In this document: in pieces, positions 36,692 to 46,237 of the stretch
Numbering within the stretch: position 1 is the stretch's first letter
Layout of the letters: each line of letters opens with the position of its first letter
Assembly (NCBI RefSeq): GCF_025499515.1
Contig: NZ_JAMKFA010000009.1
Span: forward strand, 1 to 64,000
DNA length: 64,000 nucleotides
Direction of reading: 5' to 3'
Source: Flavobacterium odoriferum
GTDB lineage: Bacteria; Bacteroidota; Bacteroidia; Flavobacteriales; Flavobacteriaceae
Notes under the pieces: generated by a model
Database searches by the model: none
What the model was told of the DNA's origin: nothing
Seen by the model: the letters and a program-made list of their open reading frames with translations, nothing else
Program-made: the position numbers and the translations under genes

Positions 36692-37489
36692 TTATTTTTT
36701 AGTTGCCGAAAGCGAATACACCATTGGAATTTTGTTTCCCAAATGTTTGATTCGGAATTTATTCGGCTGAAATTCTTCGGTTTGATTGAAGCAATTGTAT
36801 GGAGAATAATCAAATTCGTTATAACAATTTAATTCCAAGTTGTTTGTAATCAAAGCATTTAAAAGTTCTGAGGTGGGGTGATTCCAAGTAACCGTTTGTG
36901 CTGCAATTTCTGCATATCTATCAGCATATGTGCCCGATTCATCCTCAATAATTTCTTCCGTATTGAAATAATTATAAAACACTTCTTTGAAATCGTTATC
37001 AAACATCCAAACTACGGGATGAAAATCGGCCATAACAAATTTTCCACCAGGTTTTAAAAAATGAGAGATCACCTTAGCCCATTTGTCTAAATTTGGAAAC
37101 CAACCTATGGTGCCATAACTGGTAAAAACAATATCAAATTTTTCGTCTAAATGATTGGGTGCGTCATAAATATCACAGCAAACAAAAGTAGCATCTAAAT
37201 TTAATTTTTCATTGATTTCTCGAGCTCTTTCAATGGCTTTGTCTGATAAATCAACGCCCGTTGCTTTAGCTCCCATTCTTGAAAAAGTCATGGTGTCTTG
37301 ACCAAAATGACATTGTAAGTGTAAAACCCTTTTTCCAGAAACATCGCCAAGTAAATCTAATTCGATACTGTTTAAGGTTGATTTTCCTTTTAGAAAACCT
37401 TCCATATCGTAAAAATCAGAGTCAATGTGCACATCAACTTTGTTGTTCCAAGTTTCTTTATTGATGTTGATATAATCTTTAGCTTCCAT
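36692..37489 (-). CDS. Class I SAM-dependent methyltransferase
   Basis: A 265-residue Rossmann-fold methyltransferase. Motif I is [20 protein letters not shown] (in part), motif [13 protein letters not shown], and the [18 protein letters not shown] and [16 protein letters not shown] segments follow. The [10 protein letters not shown] form of motif I marks a group of small-molecule methyltransferases common in Bacteroidota; the substrate is unknown. The ATG at 37489 is chosen over a TTG three codons upstream. Confidence 0.9.
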   Translation of the reverse strand: MEAKDYININKETWNNKVDVHIDSDFYDMEGFLKGKSTLNSIELDLLGDVSGKRVLHLQCHFGQDTMTFSRMGAKATGVDLSDKAIERAREINEKLNLDATFVCCDIYDAPNHLDEKFDIVFTSYGTIGWFPNLDKWAKVISHFLKPGGKFVMADFHPVVWMFDNDFKEVFYNYFNTEEIIEDESGTYADRYAEIAAQTVTWNHPTSELLNALITNNLELNCYNEFDYSPYNCFNQTEEFQPNKFRIKHLGNKIPMVYSLSATKK

Positions 37490-37528
37490 AGTATTCAAAT
37501 AAGTATATCAAATCTACTATTTATTTTG

Positions 37529-37536
37529 TAATTTTG
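37529..37536 (+). promoter_or_regulatory. -7 element before the two-domain immunophilin gene
   Basis: TAATTTTG matches the TAnnTTTG consensus 25 bases before the ATG at 37562. The -33 element is weak. Confidence 0.4.
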
Positions 37537-37561
37537 CATCTTTAAATTAAAAATCAAAACA

Positions 37562-38494
37562 ATGGAAAACGGAATATACGCTAAATTTAACACAGCTAAA
37601 GGTGCTATTTTAGTAAAATTAACGCACGATTTAACGCCAGGAACGGTAGGTAACTTCGTAGGATTAGCAGAAGGTCAATTAGAAAATTCGGCTCGTCCAA
37701 TGGGGAAACCTTATTATGATGGATTGAAATTTCACCGTGTAATTCCTGATTTTATGATACAAGGTGGTTGTCCTCAAGGGCAAGGAACAGGTGGTCCTGG
37801 TTACAACTTTGACGATGAGTTTCACCCAAATTTAAAACATGACAAGCCAGGCGTTTTGTCTATGGCAAACGCTGGACCTGGAACTAATGGTTCTCAATTT
37901 TTTATTACACATGTTCCAACAAATTGGTTAGATGGAAAACATACTGTTTTTGGACATGTTGTAGAAGGACAAGATGTTGTTGATGCCGTTGAGGGTGACG
38001 ATGCTTTGGAAAGTATTGAAATCATTAGAGTAGGAGAAGAAGCTCAAAAATGGAATGCTGTTGAAGCTTTCAGAACATTTGAAGGTTCAAGAGAGAAAAG
38101 AATTGCTGAGCAAAAAAAAATGGCAGAGGAAGCTTTGGAAAAATTAGCCGCTGGTTTTCAAAAGACTGAAAGTGGCTTACGTTACCAAATCATCCAAAAA
38201 GGAAGTGGTAAACAAGCTGAAAAAGGTAAAAAAGTATCAGTTCACTACCAAGGGGCATTAGAAAATGGACAAGTATTTGATTCTTCATACAAGAGAAAAC
38301 AACCAATCGATTTTCAATTAGGAGTTGGGCAAGTTATTGAAGGTTGGGACGAAGGTATTGCTTTATTAAAAGTAGGTGACAAAGCGCGTTTTGTGATTCC
38401 TTCTTATTTAGGATATGGTTCTAGAGGTGCAGGAGGAGTTATACCACCTGATGCTACTTTAGTGTTTGATGTAGAATTAATGGATGTGAAGTAA
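37562..38494 (+). CDS. Two-domain peptidyl-prolyl isomerase: cyclophilin fused to FKBP
   Basis: A 310-residue fusion of two unrelated prolyl isomerase families. A cyclophilin domain covers about 1-165 ([13 protein letters not shown] near 58-70 with the catalytic Arg, and [17 protein letters not shown]). After a charged helical linker (about 170-195), an FKBP domain covers about 205-310 ([49 protein letters not shown]). No signal peptide is seen, so it is probably cytosolic. Dual-family immunophilins of this order are described from Flavobacterium johnsoniae. Confidence 0.95.
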   Translation: MENGIYAKFNTAKGAILVKLTHDLTPGTVGNFVGLAEGQLENSARPMGKPYYDGLKFHRVIPDFMIQGGCPQGQGTGGPGYNFDDEFHPNLKHDKPGVLSMANAGPGTNGSQFFITHVPTNWLDGKHTVFGHVVEGQDVVDAVEGDDALESIEIIRVGEEAQKWNAVEAFRTFEGSREKRIAEQKKMAEEALEKLAAGFQKTESGLRYQIIQKGSGKQAEKGKKVSVHYQGALENGQVFDSSYKRKQPIDFQLGVGQVIEGWDEGIALLKVGDKARFVIPSYLGYGSRGAGGVIPPDATLVFDVELMDVK

Positions 38495-38520
38495 TTAATT
38501 TATTTCTTAAATATATTAAA

Positions 38521-38553
38521 AAAGGGTATTCAAATTTTGAATACCCTTTTTAG
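38521..38553. terminator. Bidirectional terminator between convergent genes
   Basis: AAAGGGTATTCAAA pairs with TTTGAATACCCTTT, with A residues before and T residues after. It ends both the immunophilin gene and the giant surface-protein gene. Confidence 0.88.
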
Positions 38554-38556
38554 TTT

Positions 38557-41500
38557 TTATCTTTTCAATGAGAAATGTCCTCTGAATTCTTTTCCATCTT
38601 TTCTATTAACTAGAAACCAGTAATCGGTTGAAGGCATTTGTTCTCCGTTATAAGTTCCATCCCAGCCATAACTTGTTCCGGTTAAAACTTTAATTAATTT
38701 GCCATAGCGATCAAAAATCGAAACAGTCATTTCTGGTTCTTTACTAGAAAATTTGATATTCCAATAGTCATTTATACCATCACCATTTGGAGTAAAATAA
38801 TTAGGATACATTAATACATAAACTTCTGTATCGACAATACCACAACCATATTTATCTTTAACATATACAGTGTAAATACCACTTTCTAGGTTTTCAAATA
38901 CAGGTGAGTCTTGATAATCAATTCCATTTATTGAGAATTCATAATGATCTCCAATACCTTCATATATTATTGTTAAACTATTATCATTATTTGTAAAATC
39001 AACAACTTCTACATCATTTATTATGGCAATATCAGAAGCTACAACTTGTATAGTTTGAGTCGTAGAACATGAAAATGTTCCATAAAAATTTTCAACTGTT
39101 ATTGTATACGTTCCAGGAGTATTTACATAAATTGATTGAGTTGTTTCTCCTGTTGACCATAAGTATGTGTCGAATCCATTTCCAGCATTTAATACAATTG
39201 TATCACCAACACATAACCCTCTAATTGGAGTCATAACTAAATATGGTTTTATTAAAACAATCAATTTAAAACTTATGATGTGTGGACAACCTATTCCTTG
39301 AGCTCTAACGAAAATTGTTTGTTCAGGAACCAATGTATTTGTGAAACTTGATGAAATAGCGTTTGTATCATTTAGAGCATCTATTTCTGATAAATAATAA
39401 GTATATGTGTAAGTATCTGAAGGTAAAATGGTATTCATCTCAGCTTCTTTCTCTGTTAAATCAAATAAAACAAAACCATCAAAATCGTCATCACATTTGT
39501 TAAAATCTGAAATAGTGTATGAATTAACAGGTAAAACATTAATTGTTAATTCTACTAGACTTTTACAACCAAATACAGTTGTTGCCTCAGCATAAATTGT
39601 TTGAGGGTTACTCGTATTTGTAAAGTTAGTTATATTTGTTATATAAATACCATTTGCAAGATTTAAAGCGGAAGTTGCATAATTGTATGTTAGTGTATTG
39701 TCTAAACTAAATGATGGTTGAGCTTCTATGAAATTAAAATTAGCAGTTCCATCTAAGTTTTCTTTACAGTTGTTTAGTACTGCATTAGTTAAAACCGGTC
39801 TTGGACTCACAATTAGCTTAATACTTATTAACTTTTGACATCCAGATGTTCCAATAGCTCTAACCCAAATTATTTGTTCGGGTGAAATTGTATTTGTGTA
39901 ATTCGAAGCAATTGTATTTATTCCGTTTAAAGCATCAAGTTCTGTAGCATGATAAGTAAATGAATAGGTGTCTGTTGGTAAAAGACTATTTATTTCTGAA
40001 TTTTTATCATTCAAGTTAAAATTAACAAAACCATCAAAATCATCATCACATTTTCTGAAATCGGTTGTGGAATATCTGTTAACGGTCAAAACATTTAATG
40101 TTAATTCTATAACATTACTACAATTGTTTGCATTATAGCCTGCAACATATATAATTTGAGGATTGCTTGTATTTGTAAAATTAGTAGTATTTGTTATTAA
40201 AATATTATTTTGTAAGTTACTTAAAGATGTTGCATAGTTAAAATTTAATGTTGCATCAGAACTAAATTGACTCTGAGCAGCAGTTAAATCAAAATTAGCA
40301 GTACCTCCTAGATTTTCTTCACAACTACTCAGGCTACCATTGGTTAAAACAGCTTGCGCTAATACGTGAAGTTTGAAATTAATTAATTTTGGACATCCAG
40401 AAGTAGGTTGGGCTTTTACCCAGATAATTTCATCTGGTGTAATTGTATTTGTATAGTTTACTGGTAAAGGACTTATTCCATTTAGTGCATTAAATTCTGA
40501 AGTATGGTAAGTGAAAGTATATGTTCCTGCTGGAAGAATAGCATTCATTTCGGCAACTTTATCACTAAGATTAAAGTCAACAAATCCATCAAAATTGTCA
40601 TCACATTTATTAAAATCTGAAATAGTATAACGTGTAACAGGTTGTATGTTAAGTGTTAATTCTACAATATTACTACAACCAAATGAATTTGATCCTTCGA
40701 CAAATATTACTTGAGGATTGCTTGTATTTGTATAATTTGTTGTATTTGAAATTAAAATTCCATTCTGTAAATCACTTAATGAAGTCGCATAGTTATAAGT
40801 TATACTTGTGTCCGAACTAAATTGTGATTGAGCTGAAGTTAAATCAAAATTTGCTGTACCATCAATGTTTTCCTCACAACTATTCAACGTACCATTACTA
40901 AGGATAGGTTTGTCGAATACATCTAATATTATTTGAGTAATATTTTCACAATTAGGGTTAGAAGCCTTAACATAAATAGTTTGTGGATCAACAATATTTG
41001 TATAATTAGTGAAATTAGTAATCTCATTGATATCATCTTGAGCATTTGCTAAAGTTAAATAATATGAGAATTGAGAATCAGCATTTGTATTTATTGAGTT
41101 ATTAGCTTGAGTCAAATCAAATTCTGCGATATTATCAAAATCATCATCACAACCATTTAATTGAGTTGGAGTAACAGCAATTTGTTCAAAAACTTGTAAC
41201 GTTAATTCAGCTACATCCGAACATGATGAATTAACTTCAATTTTCACATAAATAATTTGATTATTTGATGTGTTTGTATAGTTTGCAGGATTTGAAATAG
41301 GAATATTATTAGCTAAATCTGATAAAGATGCATAATATGTAAAAGTAGCATTATCAATTGGCTCAACAATATTTTGGTAGTCCAATAAATTAAAGGGTGT
41401 CAAAGGTACTCCGAAAGTACAAACTTTTAATTGAGAATCAGGTATGTTTAATGTGTTGTAAACTTTTATTCTAAATGGAATTCTTTCAGATACACATCCA

Positions 41501-42912
41501 CTTGCTGTTGTTTCTTGAAAATAATATAAATATTCAATTGGAGTTGAGCTCGCATTTGTAAGAACAGGTGTACTGAATGTGTAGCTTGAAGATAATAATG
41601 TTCCGCCAGTTGGAGCATCATACCAATTTATGGTCGAAGTAGGTGACGTAACACCATCCATTGGATTGTGACTTGTGCTACTACCACTGCAAAGAACATG
41701 ATACTCTTCTTCCAAATTGGCTTGGAAAGCAGATGGACTAATTGTGAAATTATACACAACTGGGTTACAATCTGAAACACCATTAATTGTAAAGTTTACA
41801 GGTGTATTTGGTACTGTAAGTGTAACATTTTCTCCAAAAGGAGCAGAAAAATATTCAGCAGGAGACCATTGCCATACTTGATCTTCTCCATTGTTAATTG
41901 TCATATTAATTGTTTCTCCTTCACAGAATGTATAACTGCTTCCTGAAATAATTGGAGTTGTTGTATTTGCAAAAGCTTCTGGAAGAGTTTGACTCAAAGC
42001 AACATCTAAGTCACTTTCGTTAAGGATATATGTAAACGCAATTCTTTTTGTTTGTCCTGCAGGAATTGTTCCTAAATTGTAGGTTATCCCGATACCAACA
42101 TCGTTCGTATATGTTCCTGTATAAATCATTCCTGATGCACTCTGACTATGAATTGTATTTATTGGGGTAAAAGAATCTGGGCTAAGACCACCAGATAAAA
42201 TAAATGAGTTTGCTCTACAATCCTTAGTTCCTAAACCTAAGTATGAACCAGAATACATAGTTCCAGTTGCAGAAACTAAAGTGTTATTTTGTGGATTAGG
42301 TAAATCATAGACAATTTCATTTATTGTACTATAATTAGAAGATAAGGTTACATCATTATCTGGATCTAATGTTCTCATATAGTACACATCAGTCATATCA
42401 GCTCCAGTAGTATTTGTTAATTCTATACGCACTACAAAAAAAACTTCATTTAGTGGGGCAAAGGTTTTTTGATTGACTTTTAATCCACTCACAGTTCCTT
42501 CCCATATTGATGTTACACCTGTAGCATCTACTACATGTGATAAATTAGAACCTGGGATATTAAAAAAACCTATGTTCCAGTTTCTATATGTATTCCCATT
42601 AAATTGAACTGCAAATCCTTCTTGTGGAGTTCCAGGATAGAAAAAATCTCCGTAATATGTTGGTGTTCCAACTGTCCAACCATCTTTTGCTGGATCTGCC
42701 ACAAAGCCTAAATTTCTTGCTGATGAATTTAATCTTGGATGATAGCCTGTTGGGGCATTGTTAGAAGTTCCATAAATGCCATATTGATTGACTCCAATCT
42801 CAACATAATTAGCTTTCATGAAAGATTCTCCTGAGACTATTTGCGATTGAATAGTTGAACTAAATAAAAGCGAAAAGAATAAAATTAAACTTGAATATTT
42901 TAATGATTGCAT
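38557..42912 (-). CDS. Giant T9SS-secreted surface protein, type B sorting domain
   Basis: A 1451-residue protein secreted by the type IX system. The signal peptide ends near STIQSQ (24). An N-terminal region (25-315) describes a beta-rich module, followed by Ig-like parts (320-480). From about 485 a chain of roughly 90-residue modules follows, of which residues 673-1220 are three copies of a ~185-residue double module (CEEN-GTANFDL half and KCDD-FDGFV-F half). The C-terminal ~85 residues (YFTPNGDGINDYWNIK, IFDRYGKLI, YNGEQMPSTDYWF) are a type B gliding-motility-associated sorting signal. Likely an adhesin or filament component. Confidence 0.9.
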   Translation of the reverse strand: MQSLKYSSLILFFSLLFSSTIQSQIVSGESFMKANYVEIGVNQYGIYGTSNNAPTGYHPRLNSSARNLGFVADPAKDGWTVGTPTYYGDFFYPGTPQEGFAVQFNGNTYRNWNIGFFNIPGSNLSHVVDATGVTSIWEGTVSGLKVNQKTFAPLNEVFFVVRIELTNTTGADMTDVYYMRTLDPDNDVTLSSNYSTINEIVYDLPNPQNNTLVSATGTMYSGSYLGLGTKDCRANSFILSGGLSPDSFTPINTIHSQSASGMIYTGTYTNDVGIGITYNLGTIPAGQTKRIAFTYILNESDLDVALSQTLPEAFANTTTPIISGSSYTFCEGETINMTINNGEDQVWQWSPAEYFSAPFGENVTLTVPNTPVNFTINGVSDCNPVVYNFTISPSAFQANLEEEYHVLCSGSSTSHNPMDGVTSPTSTINWYDAPTGGTLLSSSYTFSTPVLTNASSTPIEYLYYFQETTASGCVSERIPFRIKVYNTLNIPDSQLKVCTFGVPLTPFNLLDYQNIVEPIDNATFTYYASLSDLANNIPISNPANYTNTSNNQIIYVKIEVNSSCSDVAELTLQVFEQIAVTPTQLNGCDDDFDNIAEFDLTQANNSINTNADSQFSYYLTLANAQDDINEITNFTNYTNIVDPQTIYVKASNPNCENITQIILDVFDKPILSNGTLNSCEENIDGTANFDLTSAQSQFSSDTSITYNYATSLSDLQNGILISNTTNYTNTSNPQVIFVEGSNSFGCSNIVELTLNIQPVTRYTISDFNKCDDNFDGFVDFNLSDKVAEMNAILPAGTYTFTYHTSEFNALNGISPLPVNYTNTITPDEIIWVKAQPTSGCPKLINFKLHVLAQAVLTNGSLSSCEENLGGTANFDLTAAQSQFSSDATLNFNYATSLSNLQNNILITNTTNFTNTSNPQIIYVAGYNANNCSNVIELTLNVLTVNRYSTTDFRKCDDDFDGFVNFNLNDKNSEINSLLPTDTYSFTYHATELDALNGINTIASNYTNTISPEQIIWVRAIGTSGCQKLISIKLIVSPRPVLTNAVLNNCKENLDGTANFNFIEAQPSFSLDNTLTYNYATSALNLANGIYITNITNFTNTSNPQTIYAEATTVFGCKSLVELTINVLPVNSYTISDFNKCDDDFDGFVLFDLTEKEAEMNTILPSDTYTYTYYLSEIDALNDTNAISSSFTNTLVPEQTIFVRAQGIGCPHIISFKLIVLIKPYLVMTPIRGLCVGDTIVLNAGNGFDTYLWSTGETTQSIYVNTPGTYTITVENFYGTFSCSTTQTIQVVASDIAIINDVEVVDFTNNDNSLTIIYEGIGDHYEFSINGIDYQDSPVFENLESGIYTVYVKDKYGCGIVDTEVYVLMYPNYFTPNGDGINDYWNIKFSSKEPEMTVSIFDRYGKLIKVLTGTSYGWDGTYNGEQMPSTDYWFLVNRKDGKEFRGHFSLKR
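39253..40896 (-). repeat. Three tandem ~550-bp coding repeats within the surface protein
   Basis: These bases encode residues about 673-1220. Three successive ~185-residue units each begin SCEEN/NCKEN-(I/L)-GTANF and contain the second motif FNKCDD-FDGFV. They share phrases such as NYATS and TNTSNPQ. The units differ at many positions, so they are old duplications, but they remain candidates for recombination. Confidence 0.8.
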
Positions 42913-43006
42913 ATAGATAGATTTATATGCGTAAATGTATATAAAATTATATTAAAAATTACTAAAAAATCGACGAAATGTAAGTTTTTCTAGACGTATT
43001 GCAATG

Positions 43007-43777
43007 TTATAATTGTGAAATAATTGTAGTATATTTCTCACCAACAATTTTCCAATCAATAACATTGAAAATTGCTGTTAAATAATCAGCACGTTTGTTT
43101 TGGTAATTCAAATAATAAGCGTGTTCCCAAACATCAATTGCTAATATAGGAGTTCCTTTTACTTCAGCATTAGGCATTAATGGATTGTCTTGATTTGATG
43201 TGCTTGTTATAGCTAGTTTTCCTTCTTTGGTAACTATTAACCAAGCCCAACCACTTCCAAATTGATTTGTGGCAACTTCTGCTATTTTTTTCTGAAATTC
43301 GTCAAATGAACCAAATTCAGTTGTAATTGCTTGCGCTAATTCGCCTGATGGTGTTCCACCTGCTTTTGGATTTAAAATTTCAAAAAATAAATTGTGATTG
43401 TAATATCCTCCTGCATTATTTCTTAGAGCAGTATTTTTGATATCTAATTTTGTTAGAATTTCTTCAATAGTTTTGGTTTCTAAATCAGTACCAACAATTG
43501 CTTTATTTAATTTATTGGCATATCCTAAATGATGTTTTGAATAATGAATTTCCATTGTTCTACCATCAATAAAAGGTGCTAAAGCATCGTATGAATACTT
43601 TAAACCTTTCATTTTAAAAATGCTACCTTCATCTACTTTTACATCAGCTGGATTGCCAAAAGCAGTTTGTATAACGGGAACTTCTGGATCAGGAATTTGA
43701 ACTTCAACTAAATCGTTATCTTTTTTACAGCCTAAAATGCTTACTAGAGCAAAAGATATTATAAATAGTTTTTTCAT
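43007..43777 (-). CDS. Superoxide dismutase, Mn-like, lipoprotein
   Basis: A 256-residue Fe/Mn superoxide dismutase with an N-terminal lipoprotein signal (lipobox ILGC, Cys17) and a 35-residue linker before the enzyme. The four metal ligands are His78 (MEIHYSKHH), His128 (GGYYNHNLF), Asp215 and His219 (DVWEHAYY). The active-site Gln is in SNQDNPL (196), the manganese-type position. The enzyme should dismutate superoxide in the periplasm or on the membrane surface. It is the last gene of the rsfS-to-SOD array, three bases after the ACBP gene. Confidence 0.93.
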   Translation of the reverse strand: MKKLFIISFALVSILGCKKDNDLVEVQIPDPEVPVIQTAFGNPADVKVDEGSIFKMKGLKYSYDALAPFIDGRTMEIHYSKHHLGYANKLNKAIVGTDLETKTIEEILTKLDIKNTALRNNAGGYYNHNLFFEILNPKAGGTPSGELAQAITTEFGSFDEFQKKIAEVATNQFGSGWAWLIVTKEGKLAITSTSNQDNPLMPNAEVKGTPILAIDVWEHAYYLNYQNKRADYLTAIFNVIDWKIVGEKYTTIISQL

Positions 43778-43780
43778 TTT

Positions 43781-44068
43781 TTATGATTTAATATTGCGCT
43801 CTTTCATTAATTGATTGATGAGTTCAATATATTGTTGTTTGGCTTCATCAGCCGAAATATGTTTAACTTGCATCCAAGCATTAAATTTGAATGCATTTCG
43901 CAAATCTTGTGGATTTTGAAAATATAATTTATTAGTACTTTCTGAAGTAGCTTGTTTGTATAATCCATACAAGACCAATTGCATATCTTGCGGAACTGAT
44001 TCTTGTGGAATCAATTGTGCATTTGCAAATGCTTCGTCAAATAACGTATTTAAATCTTTTTCGCTCAT
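43781..44068 (-). CDS. Acyl-CoA-binding protein
   Basis: A 95-residue four-helix acyl-CoA-binding protein (ACBP). LNTLFDEAFANAQ opens it. The central VLYGLYKQATSE with Tyr and Lys for acyl-CoA contact, and FKFNAWMQVKHISADEAKQQYI, follow the family. It would hold long-chain acyl-CoA in the cytosol. ACBPs are mostly eukaryotic; bacterial copies are scattered. It lies directly between psd (adjacent, no gap) and the SOD gene, so it is linked to lipid synthesis by position. Confidence 0.9.
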   Translation of the reverse strand: MSEKDLNTLFDEAFANAQLIPQESVPQDMQLVLYGLYKQATSESTNKLYFQNPQDLRNAFKFNAWMQVKHISADEAKQQYIELINQLMKERNIKS

Positions 44069-44722
44069 TTATGCTTTTTTACAGATAACTGTTTTGTTTC
44101 CAATTGCTTTTTCACCAATTTTGACATTAACTTCTGTTCCTAAAGGTAAGTATAAATCTACTCTTGAGCCAAATTTGATGAAGCCAGCATCTTTTCCTTG
44201 TACTACGCGCATACCTTCTTGTGCATAGTTTACAATTCTACGTGCCAAAGCTCCAGCAATTTGACGATACATTACTTCACCATACACTCTGTTATTGATT
44301 ACCACTGTAGTTCTTTCATTTTCTTCGCTCGCTTTTGGATGCCAAGCTACTAAATATTTTCCTGGATGATATTTGCTATATTTTACAATTCCGTTTAGCG
44401 CATAACGTGTTACGTGTACATTTATTGGTGACATAAAGATAGAAACCATTAAACGTTTGTCTTTAAAATATTCTGGCTCATATACTTCTTCAATTACAAC
44501 TACTTTTCCATCAACAGGAGCTAATATATGATTATCACTATTATCTGCAACTCTTGTAGGATTTCTAAAGAACTGGAGTACTAATACTAAAATTACAATT
44601 GCAAATACAAACAAAAGCGTTCTTAGCCATTCAATTGATACAAATGCATCTGCTAAAAAAATAATACCAACTACTAAAAGTAGCGTAATAAAAATGAGTT
44701 TTGAACCTTCTTTATGAAACAT
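44069..44722 (-). CDS. psd: Phosphatidylserine decarboxylase family protein
   Basis: A 217-residue membrane-associated proenzyme of the short (archaeal-type) phosphatidylserine decarboxylase branch. Two hydrophobic helices (8-50) are followed by LAPVDGKVVVIEEV, FMSPINVHVTRYALNG, and the self-cleavage site FGSRVDLYLP (184-193), where Ser186 becomes the pyruvoyl group. It makes phosphatidylethanolamine from phosphatidylserine. Its start overlaps cdsA by 11 bases. Confidence 0.95.
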   Translation of the reverse strand: MFHKEGSKLIFITLLLVVGIIFLADAFVSIEWLRTLLFVFAIVILVLVLQFFRNPTRVADNSDNHILAPVDGKVVVIEEVYEPEYFKDKRLMVSIFMSPINVHVTRYALNGIVKYSKYHPGKYLVAWHPKASEENERTTVVINNRVYGEVMYRQIAGALARRIVNYAQEGMRVVQGKDAGFIKFGSRVDLYLPLGTEVNVKIGEKAIGNKTVICKKA

Positions 44723-45518
44723 AATATAAAATTAAATAAAACAAATTAATAAACGGAATTACAAAGATAATACTATCTAATCGATCTAAAATACCACCAT
44801 GTCCTGGCATTATTTTTCCGCTATCTTTTATTCCTGCAACGCGTTTAAATTTTGATTGAATTAAATCGCCTAAAGTGCTAAAAATACTCACAATTATTGC
44901 AATAATAATCCAAATGTACAAAATGTTTGATTCTATATAAAATTTAGACAATAAAACACTTGAAATAATGGTAAAAAACATTCCGCCTACAAATCCTTCA
45001 ATCGTTTTTTTAGGTGAAACACTTGGGAATAGTTTATTTTTTCCGAAATTTTTCCCAACTAAATAAGCAAATGTATCATTTGCCCAGATGAGAATTAAAA
45101 TAGAAATTAATATTTTTGGGTTATACCCATTTTTACCAATTGCGACATAGTTTGTAATGACAAAAGGAATGATAATGTAACCAATTAATAATAAATATCT
45201 GGTTGCAATTTTAAAGTTGGTTTTTTGTGTATTAAACAAATATAACAAAAGCTTAATTGAGATGATAATTGATAAACTTACAATTATCGTTTTAATTGTG
45301 AAATTTTGACTTTTGTTCCATAAAAAATAATATGAAATGGCTGCTATGGGTAAACTTACAAATAAATTCAAAGCTGCTATTTTGCAAAATTCATAAACAC
45401 CAATTAGCAAGAATACACCAAAAAGAATTGCTAAACTTTCTTGTGAGTAAGAGATACAGCCTAATAATAAAATTATGTAAACGGCTCCAGATAATGCTCT
45501 TTTCAGCGTTTCGTTCAT
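44712..45518 (-). CDS. cdsA: Phosphatidate cytidylyltransferase
   Basis: A 268-residue inner-membrane CDP-diglyceride synthase with seven to eight hydrophobic helices. The C-terminal signature DSGKIMPGHGGILDRLDS (about 230-247) is diagnostic, and SPKKTIEGFVGG precedes it. It makes CDP-diacylglycerol, the precursor of all phospholipids. It is translationally coupled to the LUD gene before it and to psd after it. Confidence 0.96.
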   Translation of the reverse strand: MNETLKRALSGAVYIILLLGCISYSQESLAILFGVFLLIGVYEFCKIAALNLFVSLPIAAISYYFLWNKSQNFTIKTIIVSLSIIISIKLLLYLFNTQKTNFKIATRYLLLIGYIIIPFVITNYVAIGKNGYNPKILISILILIWANDTFAYLVGKNFGKNKLFPSVSPKKTIEGFVGGMFFTIISSVLLSKFYIESNILYIWIIIAIIVSIFSTLGDLIQSKFKRVAGIKDSGKIMPGHGGILDRLDSIIFVIPFINLFYLILYYVS

Positions 45519-45519
45519 T

Positions 45520-46131
45520 CTATAAATCTTCTAAAAGAAGTAGGTAGAGATTTTTATGACAACTTCCATAATGAAGAAAATCTTGCTCTTTTACTTCTTC
45601 AAAGTATTTTATGGTTGTAATATTTGTTGGATAATTTTTTTCGTGTGCGTTTTTAATACGTCTTAAACCATCTCCTTTAGTTCCAGTAATTTGGCTTGTT
45701 GTTGCGAAAACAATCATGTTTGTTGGCAACTCATTTGGCTTAAAATGTTTTAATTGGTTGGAAGAAAAAAGTATTGAACCTTCATCAGCAACTAAATTTT
45801 CACAACTAGTTAAGAAAAAAGTTGCTTTATCATTATTTCCATCTGGAGATAATCTGTTTTCCTCTAATAGTTTAAAAAGTTTGGAATCAAAACAGATTAC
45901 TTCTTTTTCAAACCAATCATTTTCGGCTAATATATTTTCAAAATTTTCAGAAACCTCATTTAAGTTTTCACAATAAATAAATTTTCCTCCATTATTTTTG
46001 AAATGCATTGTAAATTGCTCATCTATAGGCAATGAAGTATCTGGTGCATAAGGACTTTTGACATCATTTTTTTTGTCATTATCTGCCTCATCACCTGAAG
46101 TTCCGAAAAATTTTCTAAAAAGACTGCTCAT
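45520..46131 (-). CDS. LUD domain protein
   Basis: A 203-residue cytosolic protein of the LutC/YkgG (LUD) family. An acidic leader (1-35) is followed by IDEQFTMHFKNNGGKFIYCE, FLTSCENLVADEGSILFSS (the active-site-like segment) and FATTSQITGTKGDGLRRI. Full lactate-utilisation operons also carry LutA and LutB, which are absent here, so lactate oxidation should not be assumed. In Bacteroidota this stand-alone form often sits between ftsH and cdsA. Confidence 0.87.
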   Translation of the reverse strand: MSSLFRKFFGTSGDEADNDKKNDVKSPYAPDTSLPIDEQFTMHFKNNGGKFIYCENLNEVSENFENILAENDWFEKEVICFDSKLFKLLEENRLSPDGNNDKATFFLTSCENLVADEGSILFSSNQLKHFKPNELPTNMIVFATTSQITGTKGDGLRRIKNAHEKNYPTNITTIKYFEEVKEQDFLHYGSCHKNLYLLLLEDL

Positions 46132-46174
46132 CTATTTTTAGTAGGTAATTTATATAGTAAAAATCAAAGATAAA

Positions 46175-46212
46175 AAAAAACTCAGCAAATTACTTTAATC
46201 GCTGAGTTTTTT
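46175..46212 (-). terminator. Hairpin after ftsH
   Basis: AAAACTCAGC pairs with GCTGAGTTTT around a 14-base loop. On the minus strand it is followed by T residues. It lies between ftsH and the LUD gene and may end or attenuate the ftsH transcript, lowering expression of the lipid genes behind it. Confidence 0.8.
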
Positions 46213-46237
46213 ATTAAGATTATTTTGTTGATAAGTA

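Noticed and set aside
39253-40896. CRISPR-like or satellite DNA array
   Set aside because: The periodicity is that of long coding repeats (about 550 bases) in a surface protein; no short direct repeats with spacers exist.
45520-46131. Lactate utilisation operon (lutABC)
   Set aside because: Only a single LUD-domain gene is present; the iron-sulfur partners LutA/LutB are absent.
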